Assembly (NCBI GenBank): GCA_900315745.1
Contig: ONAG01000004.1
Span: 62,001 to 126,000 of the forward strand
Length of the DNA stretch: 64,000 nucleotides
Reading direction: 5' to 3'
From: an uncultured Prevotellaceae bacterium
GTDB lineage: Bacteria; Bacteroidota; Bacteroidia; Bacteroidales; Bacteroidaceae
Each line of letters opens with the position of its first letter. Within the stretch, counting starts at the first letter, position 1. The notes under the pieces are model-generated. The model was given only the letters and a program-made list of their open reading frames with translations. It did not search any database and had not been told where the DNA came from. Position numbers and translations under genes: made by a program. Positions 26,611 to 35,819 of the stretch are shown here, in pieces.

Positions 26611-28761
26611 TTAGAAGAAGAGGTATCTGTTGTCAGTGACATCAGCATTAATGAAGAGTTCTTGGAAAGCAGAGCGTCCAAGAGCCTGCATGTATCTCTG
26701 CACAGCTTCTCCTTCATATTGTTTTGCATCAAACTTACCCTCTGTGGCATGCTTGTCATCAACTTTGAAGACATAAACGCCATTATAACCTTTTACAGGA
26801 TGAGAAGAGAACTTACCTTTCTCAGTTGCAGCAACAGCACCACTCAAAGCAGGTTCCTGGCCTTGCAATTCTGTAAGGAAGACAGGAGAAGCCAACGTAA
26901 TTTGCTTAACGCCATCTTCGATGACTTTAGCACCTTTGCTCTTAGCCTCTTCGATACTCTTAACACCATTTAGTTTAGCGATAAGTTTTTCAGCCTTTTT
27001 GTCACGAATGACTTCTTGTTGGATATAATCCTTTACGTCAGTATTATCAATTGACATGAATCCCTTAGGATGAATATCGGTAAGAACCATTACCAACAAC
27101 TCATCACGACTATTTCCACAATTCATGACAGCAGAGATATCGTTTTTGTCAGCCTCAAACACCCACTTGAGAGCATCTCTTGAATTGCCTATACCAGGGA
27201 TGTTTCCTTGAGAAGTCATAACGTTTTTAGCTTCAAGAACTTGGTATCCAGACTTGCTTGCATCTTTCTCCATAGCCTCAAGAGACTGGTGTCCAGCTAC
27301 GAACTGATTGAACTTGTTGCTTATCTCTTCAGAGGTTGCATTAGAGAAAGTAATATCCCTCTTAACCACAGCCACGTCATATTTAGTAACCATAGCCTTT
27401 CTGTCAACAACTTGTAGGATAAGATTGCCCTGTGTCATAGGAATATTCTTTATTTCATTGACAGCAAGAGTATTGAGTTCATTGAAGATAGTGGCATTGT
27501 CCTTGGTGATGTTGGAAGCCTTTTCATATTGCGAAGTAGTCAACCAAGCCTTTTCACCAGTCTGTCCGTAATCCTTAGCGATTTTTTCGAAGTCGCCTCC
27601 AGCAAGAAGAGCTTTATAAACACTGTCAGCCTTTGTTTTGGTTTCTTCGCTATTCTTACCAACAACCGAAATCACACGATATTGGACAGAGTCTGGCAAA
27701 GTGTTCTTTGATATGAGTTTTATCACATTCAGAGTATTATCCATAGTGCTTTCCACAGGTCCCACGACAGCACCTACTGCCATAGAGTCGAGTCTGTTGG
27801 AAATGTCGCTGGAGAATGCATTTTTGGTTACGGGAACTCCAAGATATGAAAGGTTTGAACGTCCTTCTCTTACCACCTTCTCCTCATTTTCACCTTGCTT
27901 GAATTGTTCAGCACATTTAACGAGAGCCTGATTCAGAGCGTTACGATCGGCTTGAGAAGCCACTTTTTTCACAAGGATATACTTAATGCTTCTGATTTCC
28001 TCTGGAATCTTAAACATATCCTTCTTTTCCTCATATTTGGCTTTAAGGTCAGCCTCTGTGACATTTATATCCTTGTCATTCAAGCTCTTGTAATCAAGGT
28101 AAGCCAGTTGGATGTCGCTTTCCTGTTTAGCAGCATCGAAGACGAATTTAGCTTCTACAGGGTTTGAGAGCAAGCATGAAGTGAGGAGAGCCTGGTATTT
28201 TTGTGCCAGCAACTGTTCTCTAAGTTGTCTAACCTTGAATTGCAGGAACTTGTATATTTTCTCATAATACTCAGCCACTTGTGGATTAGAATTGACATTA
28301 GCCTTGTAGTTGTTGATGAACTCGTCGTACTTGTTTTTGTCAAAACGTCCGGTCTGTTCATTTGCCATGCCAGTAACGTTGGCTATTTCCATGAGCACTT
28401 GATTTGTACCTTGTGCCATGGCTGTCTTCATTTCCTCGTTAGTTACTGTCAATCCCAGTTCATTAGCTTCATTCTCGATGATTTTGTTCTGCAAGAAGCT
28501 GTTCCAAGCCATGTTCCTAATTTGGTCTTCATCAGCTTGAGGCGAAGAGATTTTTGTGCATTCCACAAATTCATTGAGATAGTTCTGGTAATCTTCCACT
28601 CCTATCTTTTCACCTAATACTTCGCCGACACGTGTACTTCTCATTCTTCCTGTGGTTTCACAAGACCTAAACATGTCGCCAGCGATAAAACCAAAAAGGC
28701 CAAGTCCGATAATAATAATCAGAAATGTGCCATGACTTCTAATTTTTCCTAATGCTGCCAT
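26611..28761 (-). CDS. PpiD/SurA-like periplasmic peptidyl-prolyl isomerase and chaperone
   Basis: A 716-residue protein anchored by one N-terminal helix (GTFLIIIIGLGLFGFIAG, residues about 12-29). A SurA N-terminal chaperone-like region follows (VEDYQNYLNEFV to NNYKANVNSNPQVAEYYE). The central part contains two parvulin-like segments, one around EIRSIKYILVKKV and one around SVQYRVISVVGKN. PpiD-type proteins assist folding of outer-membrane and secreted proteins at the inner membrane. The gene stands alone with its own promoter and terminator, beside an envelope-biogenesis operon. I am confident of the family, less so that isomerase activity is retained. Confidence 0.87.
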   Translation of the reverse strand: MAALGKIRSHGTFLIIIIGLGLFGFIAGDMFRSCETTGRMRSTRVGEVLGEKIGVEDYQNYLNEFVECTKISSPQADEDQIRNMAWNSFLQNKIIENEANELGLTVTNEEMKTAMAQGTNQVLMEIANVTGMANEQTGRFDKNKYDEFINNYKANVNSNPQVAEYYEKIYKFLQFKVRQLREQLLAQKYQALLTSCLLSNPVEAKFVFDAAKQESDIQLAYLDYKSLNDKDINVTEADLKAKYEEKKDMFKIPEEIRSIKYILVKKVASQADRNALNQALVKCAEQFKQGENEEKVVREGRSNLSYLGVPVTKNAFSSDISNRLDSMAVGAVVGPVESTMDNTLNVIKLISKNTLPDSVQYRVISVVGKNSEETKTKADSVYKALLAGGDFEKIAKDYGQTGEKAWLTTSQYEKASNITKDNATIFNELNTLAVNEIKNIPMTQGNLILQVVDRKAMVTKYDVAVVKRDITFSNATSEEISNKFNQFVAGHQSLEAMEKDASKSGYQVLEAKNVMTSQGNIPGIGNSRDALKWVFEADKNDISAVMNCGNSRDELLVMVLTDIHPKGFMSIDNTDVKDYIQQEVIRDKKAEKLIAKLNGVKSIEEAKSKGAKVIEDGVKQITLASPVFLTELQGQEPALSGAVAATEKGKFSSHPVKGYNGVYVFKVDDKHATEGKFDAKQYEGEAVQRYMQALGRSAFQELFINADVTDNRYLFF

Positions 28762-28860
28762 TACTTTTATTGTTATTATTTATTGAAAATTCTATTAATA
28801 TTTGGCCATTATTACAAGCCTGAAAAAGTGGTAAAAACGCACTATATTTCAAAATGCCCA

Positions 28861-28893
28861 CAAAATTACAAATAAAAAAGGAAACGGCACAAT
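28861..28893 (-). promoter_or_regulatory. promoter of the PpiD-like gene
   Basis: Minus-strand TAATTTTG (complement of 28861-28868), with ATTG (one mismatch to TTTG) 21 bases upstream. The leader to the ATG at 28761 is about 95 bases. Confidence 0.5.
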
Positions 28894-28915
28894 TTTTGGC
28901 TTGAAAATTGCTTTT

Positions 28916-30172
28916 TCACTTTACAATTAGTTTAACCAGTTCGATTTTTGTCAAAGTATTTTTAATTATTTTGAATTGGAAAGAACCAATTGTAACAATT
29001 TCGTTCAATTTTGGAAAGCTCTGATAATAATGCAAAATCATCCCGCCCAAAGTCATATAATCATCACTTTCTGGCAATTGCAGAGAGAACAATTCGTTTA
29101 CCTTATCAATTTCCAATCTTGCAGAAAGCAAATATTCGTTCTCTCCCACTTTCTTGGCTACATAATTTGAGTTATCGTGTTCATCTTCAATATCGCCGAA
29201 AATTTCCTCGACGATATCTTCAAGAGATACTATGCCACTTGTTCCACCAAACTCGTCAACCACCACTCCGAGGCTTTTTTTCTGTTGCAAAAATATTTGC
29301 ATCATCTTTCGTGCCGACATTGTTTCTGGCACGAATGGCATAGTCCTCAAGTCTGCAGTCCAATCTTCTGGTTTTCTGAACATCTCAGAAGAGTGAATAT
29401 ACCCTACGATATGGTCAATATCATCTCTGTAAACGATTATTTTGGAGTGGCCACTCTCAATAAATTTTTGATTAAGCTCTGCTGCGCTTGTTTTTTCTGA
29501 AACAGCATCTATTTCTGTACGAGGCACCATGCAATCTCTAACTTTAATTTCTGAGAAATCCAAGGCATTTTGGAAGATTTTCACCTCCTCGTTAATCTCT
29601 TCGTCGTTTGCAGCATTATCTATAGTGCTCTGAAGCAAATAGTCCAAGTCAACTTTAGAAAAAGCCTCCTCATCTCCCTCTTTGTTCATTTTCACCCCAA
29701 CAGCTCTAAGAATTATCCTTGCCAAGAGAGTGGCGAACTTGGAAATAGGCCAAAGCAGCACATAGCATACGAAAGCAGGCAATGCAAAGAAATACAAGAG
29801 CCTGTTGGGCAAGCTTTTGAAAAGTGTCTTAGGCAAGAATTCCCCTGTGAACAAGACGATGATGGTAGAAAGAATGGTGTCTGCAGGAACAGTGAAACCA
29901 GCAGACATTCCCTTAAAAATTGTATCATCAAACAGTTTGGCTATCAATATGCCATACACTACTAGTGCTATGTTGTTTCCCACCAGCATGGTGCTGACGA
30001 AATTGTTAGGATGGCTGTAAAAAACCGACAAGCATCTTTTGGATAATCCATCCTTTTCCTTGTCCATTTCAGCCAGCATTCTATTGCTGGACACAAATGC
30101 AATTTCCATGCCCGAGAAGAAGGCAGAGAAAACCATTGTAATCAGAACGCCTATGATGATTTCCCAACTCAT
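28916..30172 (-). CDS. CNNM/CorC-type transmembrane protein with CBS pair (hemolysin C family)
   Basis: A 418-residue protein. An N-terminal CNNM (DUF21) domain has about four hydrophobic segments and includes FSAFFSGMEIAFVSSNR. A Bateman pair of CBS domains follows from about residue 210 (VRDCMVPRTEIDAVSE, SGHSKIIVYRDDIDHIVGYIH, VVDEFGGTSGIVSLEDIVEEIFGDI). A C-terminal CorC_HlyC domain ends the protein. Relatives take part in magnesium or other divalent-cation homeostasis; in gliding Bacteroidetes the related GldE is motility-linked. The start overlaps the lptC stop by four bases, so it is co-translated with LPS-transport functions. Confidence 0.88.
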   Translation of the reverse strand: MSWEIIIGVLITMVFSAFFSGMEIAFVSSNRMLAEMDKEKDGLSKRCLSVFYSHPNNFVSTMLVGNNIALVVYGILIAKLFDDTIFKGMSAGFTVPADTILSTIIVLFTGEFLPKTLFKSLPNRLLYFFALPAFVCYVLLWPISKFATLLARIILRAVGVKMNKEGDEEAFSKVDLDYLLQSTIDNAANDEEINEEVKIFQNALDFSEIKVRDCMVPRTEIDAVSEKTSAAELNQKFIESGHSKIIVYRDDIDHIVGYIHSSEMFRKPEDWTADLRTMPFVPETMSARKMMQIFLQQKKSLGVVVDEFGGTSGIVSLEDIVEEIFGDIEDEHDNSNYVAKKVGENEYLLSARLEIDKVNELFSLQLPESDDYMTLGGMILHYYQSFPKLNEIVTIGSFQFKIIKNTLTKIELVKLIVK

Positions 30173-30822
30173 GGTTTAGAATTCTTATTGATTCTTTTAG
30201 GCATAGCCGACTGTCTTCCATAATGCCGTGAAGAGTCAGCTTGTTGTTTAGACATGTTGTCGCGGGGAGATTTGCCAATATCTCCTCTATCGAAATACCC
30301 CTTGGTATATTTCACACTATATTTAGTCATCCTCTCATCGCTTCTGAACCTATTGCCATGTAGTTCTTTGTCGGGTGTGATGAGATGTGAATATTTATTT
30401 GAATATATTTCGTGTTTTCTTTCGTCCCAATAAAGTTCCTCACTACTGAATCGGAGTCCGTTTTTTGTAAGAATTTTAACCCTTCCGTGTAGTTCCCACA
30501 ATTTCATCACATCATAATAGTATGCTGTATCGCATTGTATATAAGATTGCACGTTAAGGGCAAGATCAAATTGTTCGAGGAACAATCCTTTTTCGAAAAT
30601 CCATCTTGAAGGCTGTCTGATTTGGTTGACTTCCCATTGTTCAGTAACGATCTTATACTTGATGATACCAGAGTCAGATATTAGAGTATTCACCCCATAA
30701 GTCACCATTGTAGATACCGAATCCCTGTCATTTATAGCCGGTGCTATATGTTCTTTTCCCTCCTCGCACGACACAATAATTATCATGAGGAAGAAAAAAG
30801 GGAAAAGGGTGACTTTTTTCAT
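30169..30822 (-). CDS. lptC: LPS export periplasmic protein LptC
   Basis: A 217-residue protein with a lipoprotein-type signal ending IIIVSC (Cys19), as is common for Bacteroidetes LptC. The body shows the LptC pattern: a beta-jellyroll core with SDSGIIKYKIVTEQWEV, the aromatic WIFEKGLFLEQFD, then ADTAYYY-type strands and ELHGRVKILTKNGLRFSSEELYWDERKHEIYS. LptC is the inner-membrane-side part of the Lpt bridge that passes LPS from LptBFG to LptA. ATG 30822 is chosen because it begins the hydrophobic signal; this leaves ten bases after the upstream gene. The C-terminus has an extra basic tail. Confidence 0.87.
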   Translation of the reverse strand: MKKVTLFPFFFLMIIIVSCEEGKEHIAPAINDRDSVSTMVTYGVNTLISDSGIIKYKIVTEQWEVNQIRQPSRWIFEKGLFLEQFDLALNVQSYIQCDTAYYYDVMKLWELHGRVKILTKNGLRFSSEELYWDERKHEIYSNKYSHLITPDKELHGNRFRSDERMTKYSVKYTKGYFDRGDIGKSPRDNMSKQQADSSRHYGRQSAMPKRINKNSKP

Positions 30823-30832
30823 TACAAACAAA

Positions 30833-32131
30833 TTAATCAACCTTCCACTTCATGAACCACCTTTCGTTGAAAGTGATGCCCACATTTATACGGAAAGTGT
30901 TTTCTGTAATCAAGTTGGATGCATCCATCCTAACCCATTGTCCGCTTATATTCAAAGTTGAGCGATTATTCCATACATTGATAATAGGAATACCCAAACC
31001 AGCACTAACGCTTATTTCTTTTGGCCCATCCTTACCATTTATATTTAAATAAGGTGTGGCATAAGACGCTCCCATTCTGAAAGCAATTCTGTCGAAGAAA
31101 TTTCTCGAATTGGCATTCTTGCAATACTCTCCTCCAACAGTCACCTTGTGTCTGTCGTCGAAGTAATCTTTCTTGATGGTATAAGTTGGAGTATTGGTAG
31201 TTGCATCATTCTTGTAATCAGGGAACCCCACTTTAGACCATTGCTGCAGTTGATAGTCCGCCCCTATTTTTAGCTTGTTGTTGAAGTTGAACATAAGTCC
31301 GGCTGATATCACAGCAGGCAGCTCCAACCCATTTTTTGCCACGACAGTAGCAGTATCCGAGACACTGGTTTGTGAATTTCTTGATATGATTTGACATTGA
31401 GGGTCAGCTCCCAATTTATGTTGCAATCCGTAAGTTGCGCCAATTGTTAAAGTATTTTTTTTCGATAATGGCAACACTGTCTGCACTCCGAAATCTACCT
31501 TGTAATTGGTAATGTTCGCTGTGTAATATTTAGACAATGTATTTACGTATGTGTCACTATAACTATTCACAATAGACTTTTCATACTTACCCCATAAATA
31601 AGCCCCATTTACACCGATGGAAAGACCTTTGAACAATTCCCATCCAAAGCCGACAAAAACTTGATGCAATCCACCACTTCCAGAATAAGTGTTTGTGAAA
31701 GTCGTAGCTGAAATATCATCTATTTTACTGGTACTGGAGTAAGAATACCCAACATTGGTAAAAGGCAATATTCCAAAACTGACACCAAGGTGTTTCATAA
31801 GTCTGAATCCACCAACAGCATATTCAAAATTTGCATTATTGGCGTTTATTTTTTTCCCGTTTTCCTCAAAATTGGTAATTTGCGCCGACATTCCCGCGTC
31901 GAAGAGAAACGTCAAAGAGTCTATTGCGGAATATGAAGCAGGATTGAGAATATTGACTTGCGTACCACTTCGATACCCAATGCCCAGCCCATTCATGCCT
32001 CTACTTATACCATTTGCCAGCTCAGCTTGTGTACCAAATCCATATTGGCTATAGGGTGAATTTGTACCACTTTGTGCTGTAACACAAAGAGTTATTGCTA
32101 AAAATGCAACTGTTATGAAAGATTTATTCAT
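30833..32131 (-). CDS. outer-membrane beta-barrel protein of unknown function, upstream of lptC
   Basis: A 432-residue protein with a Sec signal (FITVAFLAITLCVTAQ). The start of the mature part (TNSPYSQYGFGTQAEL, SRGMNGLGIGYRSGTQVNILNPASYSAIDS) resembles FadL/PorV-like outer-membrane barrels. The remainder alternates strands such as LSIGVNGAYLWGKYE, VDFGVQTVLPL and LGIPIINVWNNRSTLNISGQW. It probably forms a 14-stranded barrel and could be a channel or part of a secretion complex. I cannot name a function. ATG 32131 is preferred to an upstream codon at 32176 because it starts the signal peptide and fits the promoter at 32190-32221. Confidence 0.75.
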   Translation of the reverse strand: MNKSFITVAFLAITLCVTAQSGTNSPYSQYGFGTQAELANGISRGMNGLGIGYRSGTQVNILNPASYSAIDSLTFLFDAGMSAQITNFEENGKKINANNANFEYAVGGFRLMKHLGVSFGILPFTNVGYSYSSTSKIDDISATTFTNTYSGSGGLHQVFVGFGWELFKGLSIGVNGAYLWGKYEKSIVNSYSDTYVNTLSKYYTANITNYKVDFGVQTVLPLSKKNTLTIGATYGLQHKLGADPQCQIISRNSQTSVSDTATVVAKNGLELPAVISAGLMFNFNNKLKIGADYQLQQWSKVGFPDYKNDATTNTPTYTIKKDYFDDRHKVTVGGEYCKNANSRNFFDRIAFRMGASYATPYLNINGKDGPKEISVSAGLGIPIINVWNNRSTLNISGQWVRMDASNLITENTFRINVGITFNERWFMKWKVD

Positions 32132-32189
32132 GCGATAAGAGATAAGAGTCCCATGATGCCCCAATAAGGGAGCCATATCAAAATTTCTG

Positions 32190-32221
32190 CAAAGGTGGCA
32201 TTTTTTTTTGAATTATGCAAA
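32190..32221 (-). promoter_or_regulatory. promoter of the outer-membrane protein/lptC/corC operon
   Basis: Minus-strand TTTG (complement of 32218-32221), a 20-base spacer and CACCTTTG (complement of 32190-32197), which differs from TAnnTTTG only in the first base. Confidence 0.55.
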
Positions 32222-32349
32222 CAATGAAGTATTTATGAAATGAAATACAACAAAAGTTTAGCATATTTCACATCAAAGACATAATGCCACTCAAATCAAA
32301 CGATGAATATCGAATAGGAAGAAGAGCCTCCTCAAATTACCTGAGACAA

Positions 32350-32541
32350 TCATTCCTGTTCGAGAATCATCTTTATTTCTTCATCAGTTTTTGACAATTT
32401 GTTTTTGCATAATTGGATAAGTTCCTTGGCTCTCTTGAGTTGCAAGGTCAATGAATCGATGTCCAATTCATCATTCTCCATTTTTTTCACAATTTCTTCC
32501 AATTCAGAAACCGCTTTTTCATAATTAATTTCTTTCTCCAT
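32350..32541 (-). CDS. xseB: exodeoxyribonuclease VII small subunit
   Basis: A 63-residue protein of the usual XseB length and pattern: YEKAVSELEEIVKKMENDELDIDSLTLQ, then LKRAKELIQLCKNKL, forming a helical hairpin. XseB coats the long helices of XseA to form the nuclease that trims single-stranded DNA. The large-subunit gene xseA, which I expected to be adjacent, is absent from the window; the upstream neighbour is instead an aldo/keto reductase gene 68 bases away on the same strand. Confidence 0.92.
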   Translation of the reverse strand: MEKEINYEKAVSELEEIVKKMENDELDIDSLTLQLKRAKELIQLCKNKLSKTDEEIKMILEQE

Positions 32542-32609
32542 ATTTTATAAGGAAAGTGATCAAAATCATTTATAAACAAAAGACTCTAACAGCAGACAGT
32601 CATGCCATG

Positions 32610-34043
32610 TCAATTGTTGTCATCAATTTTATTCGACACGAAAGGATGTCGTTTCAAATTTTCCACAAATTCGCTTATTCTGTGCAATTCTTGCGGAATT
32701 CTGATTCTTTGCGGACAATGAGGTTCACATTGGCCACACCCAATGCAATGGTCGGCTTGCCTCATTTTAGGAACAGCCCTATCAAGTCCAATAAGATATT
32801 CCCTTCTTCTCTTGCTGTATTCCTCAGCCATAGTTTCAAGAGGTATTCTACCCTCATTCTTGCATTTGTTGTAATGCACGAATATACCAGGGATGTCTAT
32901 ACCATACGGACATGGCATGCAATATTTGCAGTCATTGCAAGGAATTGTTTCCAATCCCACTATTTCTTTTGCAATATCTTCATATAGGAACTGTTGTTCT
33001 TCGTCGTTAAGTGGCACAAGAGGAGAATAAGAAAGCAAGTTATCTTTCAGATGTTCCATATAAGTCATGCCACTGAGTACCGTAAGCACACCTTTTGGTG
33101 TTCCAGCATATCTGAAAGCCCAAGAAGCCACAGATTTCTCAGGGTCACGTTTTTTGAGTCGAGAAACAAGGAATTGAGGAAGTGTTGCCAATCGCCCCCC
33201 AAGCAAAGGTTCCATGATGACAGCGGGAATATTCCTTTTTTGTAGTTCAGCATAAAGGTATCTTGCATCTGTATTTCTGTCATTAATTTCATTCGCGTAA
33301 TCCCAATCAAGGTAATTCAATTCGATTTGCACAAAATCCCATTTGTACTTGTCGTTCATTGATAGCAAATAGTCAAACACTTCTATGTCACCATGATATG
33401 AGAATCCCAGATTTCTAATTCTGCCTGCTTCTCTCTCATTCAGCAGGTAATCAAGCATACCATTGTCAATATATCTACTATTTAGCTCGTCCATTCCCCC
33501 ACCCCCTATGGCATGCAAGAGGTAATAATCGATATAGTCAACCTGCAAGAACTTCATTGAATTATGATACATTTCAATGGAAGCTTCCCTTGATTGGGTT
33601 TGTGGACTGAAATTGGATAACTTGGTAGCAACGAAATAAGAATCTCGGGGATGCCTGTGCAAAGCTATTCCCGTAGAAGCCTCGGAGAACCCTTGGCAAT
33701 AAGCAGGAGAAGTATCAAAATAGTTTACCCCATGTTCTATGGCATAATCTACTAATTTATTCACCATTTCCTGGTCAATTTCTTCTTCCCCATCCATAGA
33801 GCCAGAAACCTTCTTGTTGGGGAGACGCATCATTCCATACCCCAACAAAGAGATTTTATCATTTGTCTTAGGATTCACCCTGAATGTCATTTTTCCAACA
33901 GGAGGCTCCACTTGTTTTTTGTAATCATCAGTGATACTGCCAGGATCAGACGAATTCTTGCACCCGACAAGCCCCGCTCCTGTAGCAATGGCACCAACAC
34001 CCATCATCTTGATGAACTTACGTCTGGAAATATTATCTTTCAT
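32610..34043 (-). CDS. Tat-exported aldo/keto reductase with C-terminal [4Fe-4S] domain
   Basis: A 477-residue protein. A twin-arginine signal (ISRRKFIKMMGVGAIATGAG) ends in LVGC, so it is probably a Tat-exported lipoprotein. Residues about 50-355 form an aldo/keto reductase barrel: LGYGMMRLP, NYFDTSPAYCQGFSE, DYIDYYLLHAIGGG. The last 100 residues carry two Cys-rich motifs, PCNDCKYCMPCPYGIDIP and HCIGCGQCEPHCP, that likely bind iron-sulfur clusters. The substrate is unknown. A polyferredoxin gene lies 55 bases upstream on the same strand and may supply electrons. An AKR in the envelope without NADPH supply would need such a donor; that link is inference. Confidence 0.87.
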   Translation of the reverse strand: MKDNISRRKFIKMMGVGAIATGAGLVGCKNSSDPGSITDDYKKQVEPPVGKMTFRVNPKTNDKISLLGYGMMRLPNKKVSGSMDGEEEIDQEMVNKLVDYAIEHGVNYFDTSPAYCQGFSEASTGIALHRHPRDSYFVATKLSNFSPQTQSREASIEMYHNSMKFLQVDYIDYYLLHAIGGGGMDELNSRYIDNGMLDYLLNEREAGRIRNLGFSYHGDIEVFDYLLSMNDKYKWDFVQIELNYLDWDYANEINDRNTDARYLYAELQKRNIPAVIMEPLLGGRLATLPQFLVSRLKKRDPEKSVASWAFRYAGTPKGVLTVLSGMTYMEHLKDNLLSYSPLVPLNDEEQQFLYEDIAKEIVGLETIPCNDCKYCMPCPYGIDIPGIFVHYNKCKNEGRIPLETMAEEYSKRRREYLIGLDRAVPKMRQADHCIGCGQCEPHCPQRIRIPQELHRISEFVENLKRHPFVSNKIDDNN

Positions 34044-34098
34044 TATTCAAACAATTCAAATTAATTTCTTTTTTGAAAGAACACCATTTTTTATCAAT

Positions 34099-35580
34099 TT
34101 AGATTTCCTTATGCACTTCATGCCCTTCAACATAAATAGCGGGGAAAGGTCTTGCTGGACAAAGGTTTTCGCAAGCGCCACAACCAATACATCTATTTTC
34201 GTTGACAGCAGGAACAAATGGAGTGTCTTCATCATTTTCATCCAATGGAATCATTTCTATTGCACCTGCCGGACAATGTCTTGCGCAGTTTCCACATTCC
34301 ACTTTGTCTGTGATGGCGACACAATTTTTCTTCACCCATACAGCATGTCCAATCTGAACAGAAGATTTCTGCTCCTCGGAGATTGGCAGTATGGCACCAA
34401 TAGGACAAACAGACGAACAACGGTTGCATTCAGGTCTGCAATATCCTCTTTCGTAAGACATTACAGGTTGCATAAGAGTTGCCATTTCTCCAGAAGGTCT
34501 CAAGACATCATTCGGGCATTCGGAAACGCACAATTGGCATGCGGTGCAATGCTTTGCCATATTTTGAGCGCTTATGGCTCCAGGGGGCAAAACGGGAGTT
34601 TGTCTTTTGGGTATTGCCTTCTCCTCAATTTTGGCAAGTCCTCCATCAACTTTCTTTTTATCTTGAGCAATAACATTACCCACCATCAATGCAGAAGCAA
34701 GGATAAAAGACCTTTTCCCCACGTCAGTCTTATTCATGGATTCCTCAGCCTGGGCACTCTTTTTGGGAACAGATGTATGTCCATATTTCAAAGCGCCAAA
34801 TTTGCATTTAGCGATGCAATTACCACAAGAAACACATCTGCTATAATCCACTTTATGAGATACATAGTCAATGCAGGAAGCCTTGCAATTCTTGGAACAC
34901 AAAGAACAGTTCTTGCATTTTTCCTCATCGAAATAAATCTTCAACCAAGAAAAACGAGCAAAGAAGCCAAGCAGGGTGCCAACAGGACAAATCGTGTTGC
35001 AGTATGTGCGTCCGTGTTTCCATGCCAAAACAGCAATTACGACAAAAGTAATGACAGCTATTGCTAATGTCGCTCCCCCCTTCATCCAAACATCTACATG
35101 ATAAAAAGCGTAACTGTCAGCTCTTTCAGCGAAAGAAGCCAAGATGTTGTTGCCATAAATCCAAACAGGCTGAAAAATATGAGTAACGATACGTCCATAG
35201 CTGCTATACGGAGCCAATAAAGCCATCAACACTCCGATTCCAGCCACACATGCTCCAACCATAATAACAAGCATCAAATATCTGAGCCAAGAAATTGCCT
35301 TAGAATATGAATACTTGTTCTTTTTTGTGTTGAAACGAGCCAGAATGTCCTGCATGACACCCAAAGGACAAATTATCGAACAATAGATACGCCCAAAGAC
35401 AAGTGTGATTAACAGGAGGAGTGCAATTACAACAACGTTAACAGCCAACAATGCTGGAAGGAATTGTATTTTTGCCATCCAAGCGAAATAATGGTGAAGG
35501 CTACCTGTGAAATCCAAAAACATCAAGGTGATGCAAAGGAACATGACAGCAGCCAAGACAGTTCTTACTTTCTTAAGCAT
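34099..35580 (-). CDS. membrane polyferredoxin, NapH/NapG-like fusion
   Basis: A 493-residue iron-sulfur protein. Residues 1-230 hold about five membrane helices and two NapH-type motifs, CSIICPLG and CNTICPVG. Two ferredoxin motifs follow (CKNCSLCSKNC and CVSCGNCIAKC). Around residue 310 comes a stretch KRSFILASALMVGNVIAQ that looks like an embedded signal or helix. The last 170 residues carry four more Cys clusters (CTACQLCVSEC, CRPECNRCSSVC, CGNCARHC and CIGCGACENLC), as in NapG. It probably moves electrons from the quinone pool to exported acceptors, plausibly the Fe-S aldo/keto reductase encoded next. ATG 35580 is used. Confidence 0.85.
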   Translation of the reverse strand: MLKKVRTVLAAVMFLCITLMFLDFTGSLHHYFAWMAKIQFLPALLAVNVVVIALLLLITLVFGRIYCSIICPLGVMQDILARFNTKKNKYSYSKAISWLRYLMLVIMVGACVAGIGVLMALLAPYSSYGRIVTHIFQPVWIYGNNILASFAERADSYAFYHVDVWMKGGATLAIAVITFVVIAVLAWKHGRTYCNTICPVGTLLGFFARFSWLKIYFDEEKCKNCSLCSKNCKASCIDYVSHKVDYSRCVSCGNCIAKCKFGALKYGHTSVPKKSAQAEESMNKTDVGKRSFILASALMVGNVIAQDKKKVDGGLAKIEEKAIPKRQTPVLPPGAISAQNMAKHCTACQLCVSECPNDVLRPSGEMATLMQPVMSYERGYCRPECNRCSSVCPIGAILPISEEQKSSVQIGHAVWVKKNCVAITDKVECGNCARHCPAGAIEMIPLDENDEDTPFVPAVNENRCIGCGACENLCPARPFPAIYVEGHEVHKEI

Positions 35581-35651
35581 ATATAGCAATTTTCAAATAT
35601 AAGCCAAAAGGCAAAACAAAATCAATAGAACTAAACAAATGATTACTCGTG

Positions 35652-35683
35652 CAAATATACAACAAAACGAGGAATAACCGAAA
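35652..35683 (-). promoter_or_regulatory. promoter of the polyferredoxin operon
   Basis: Minus-strand TATATTTG (complement of 35652-35659) with TTTC twenty bases upstream (35680-35683), about 70 bases before the ATG. Confidence 0.6.
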
Positions 35684-35749
35684 TATATGCCCAAAAAACC
35701 TTTCAAATGGACTTCAAAACATAACATTGCTTAAAAAGGATACATTATT

Positions 35750-35780
35750 TTTGGTAAAAATCAAGTTTTCACTAACTTTG
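35750..35780 (+). promoter_or_regulatory. promoter of the DUF3298-like/rsmG/ruvC chain
   Basis: TTTG (35750-35753), a 19-base spacer and TAACTTTG (35773-35780). The predicted RNA start near 35787 excludes upstream start codons and favours ATG 35820. Confidence 0.72.
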
Positions 35781-35819
35781 CACGAAAGAATGCAAAATCG
35801 AAGCAGGCACAGATTTGAA

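Noticed and set aside
33931..35067. 378-codon plus-strand frame
   Set aside because: It lies antisense to the aldo/keto reductase and polyferredoxin genes, is Cys/His-rich by complement of their Cys codons, and shows no domain.
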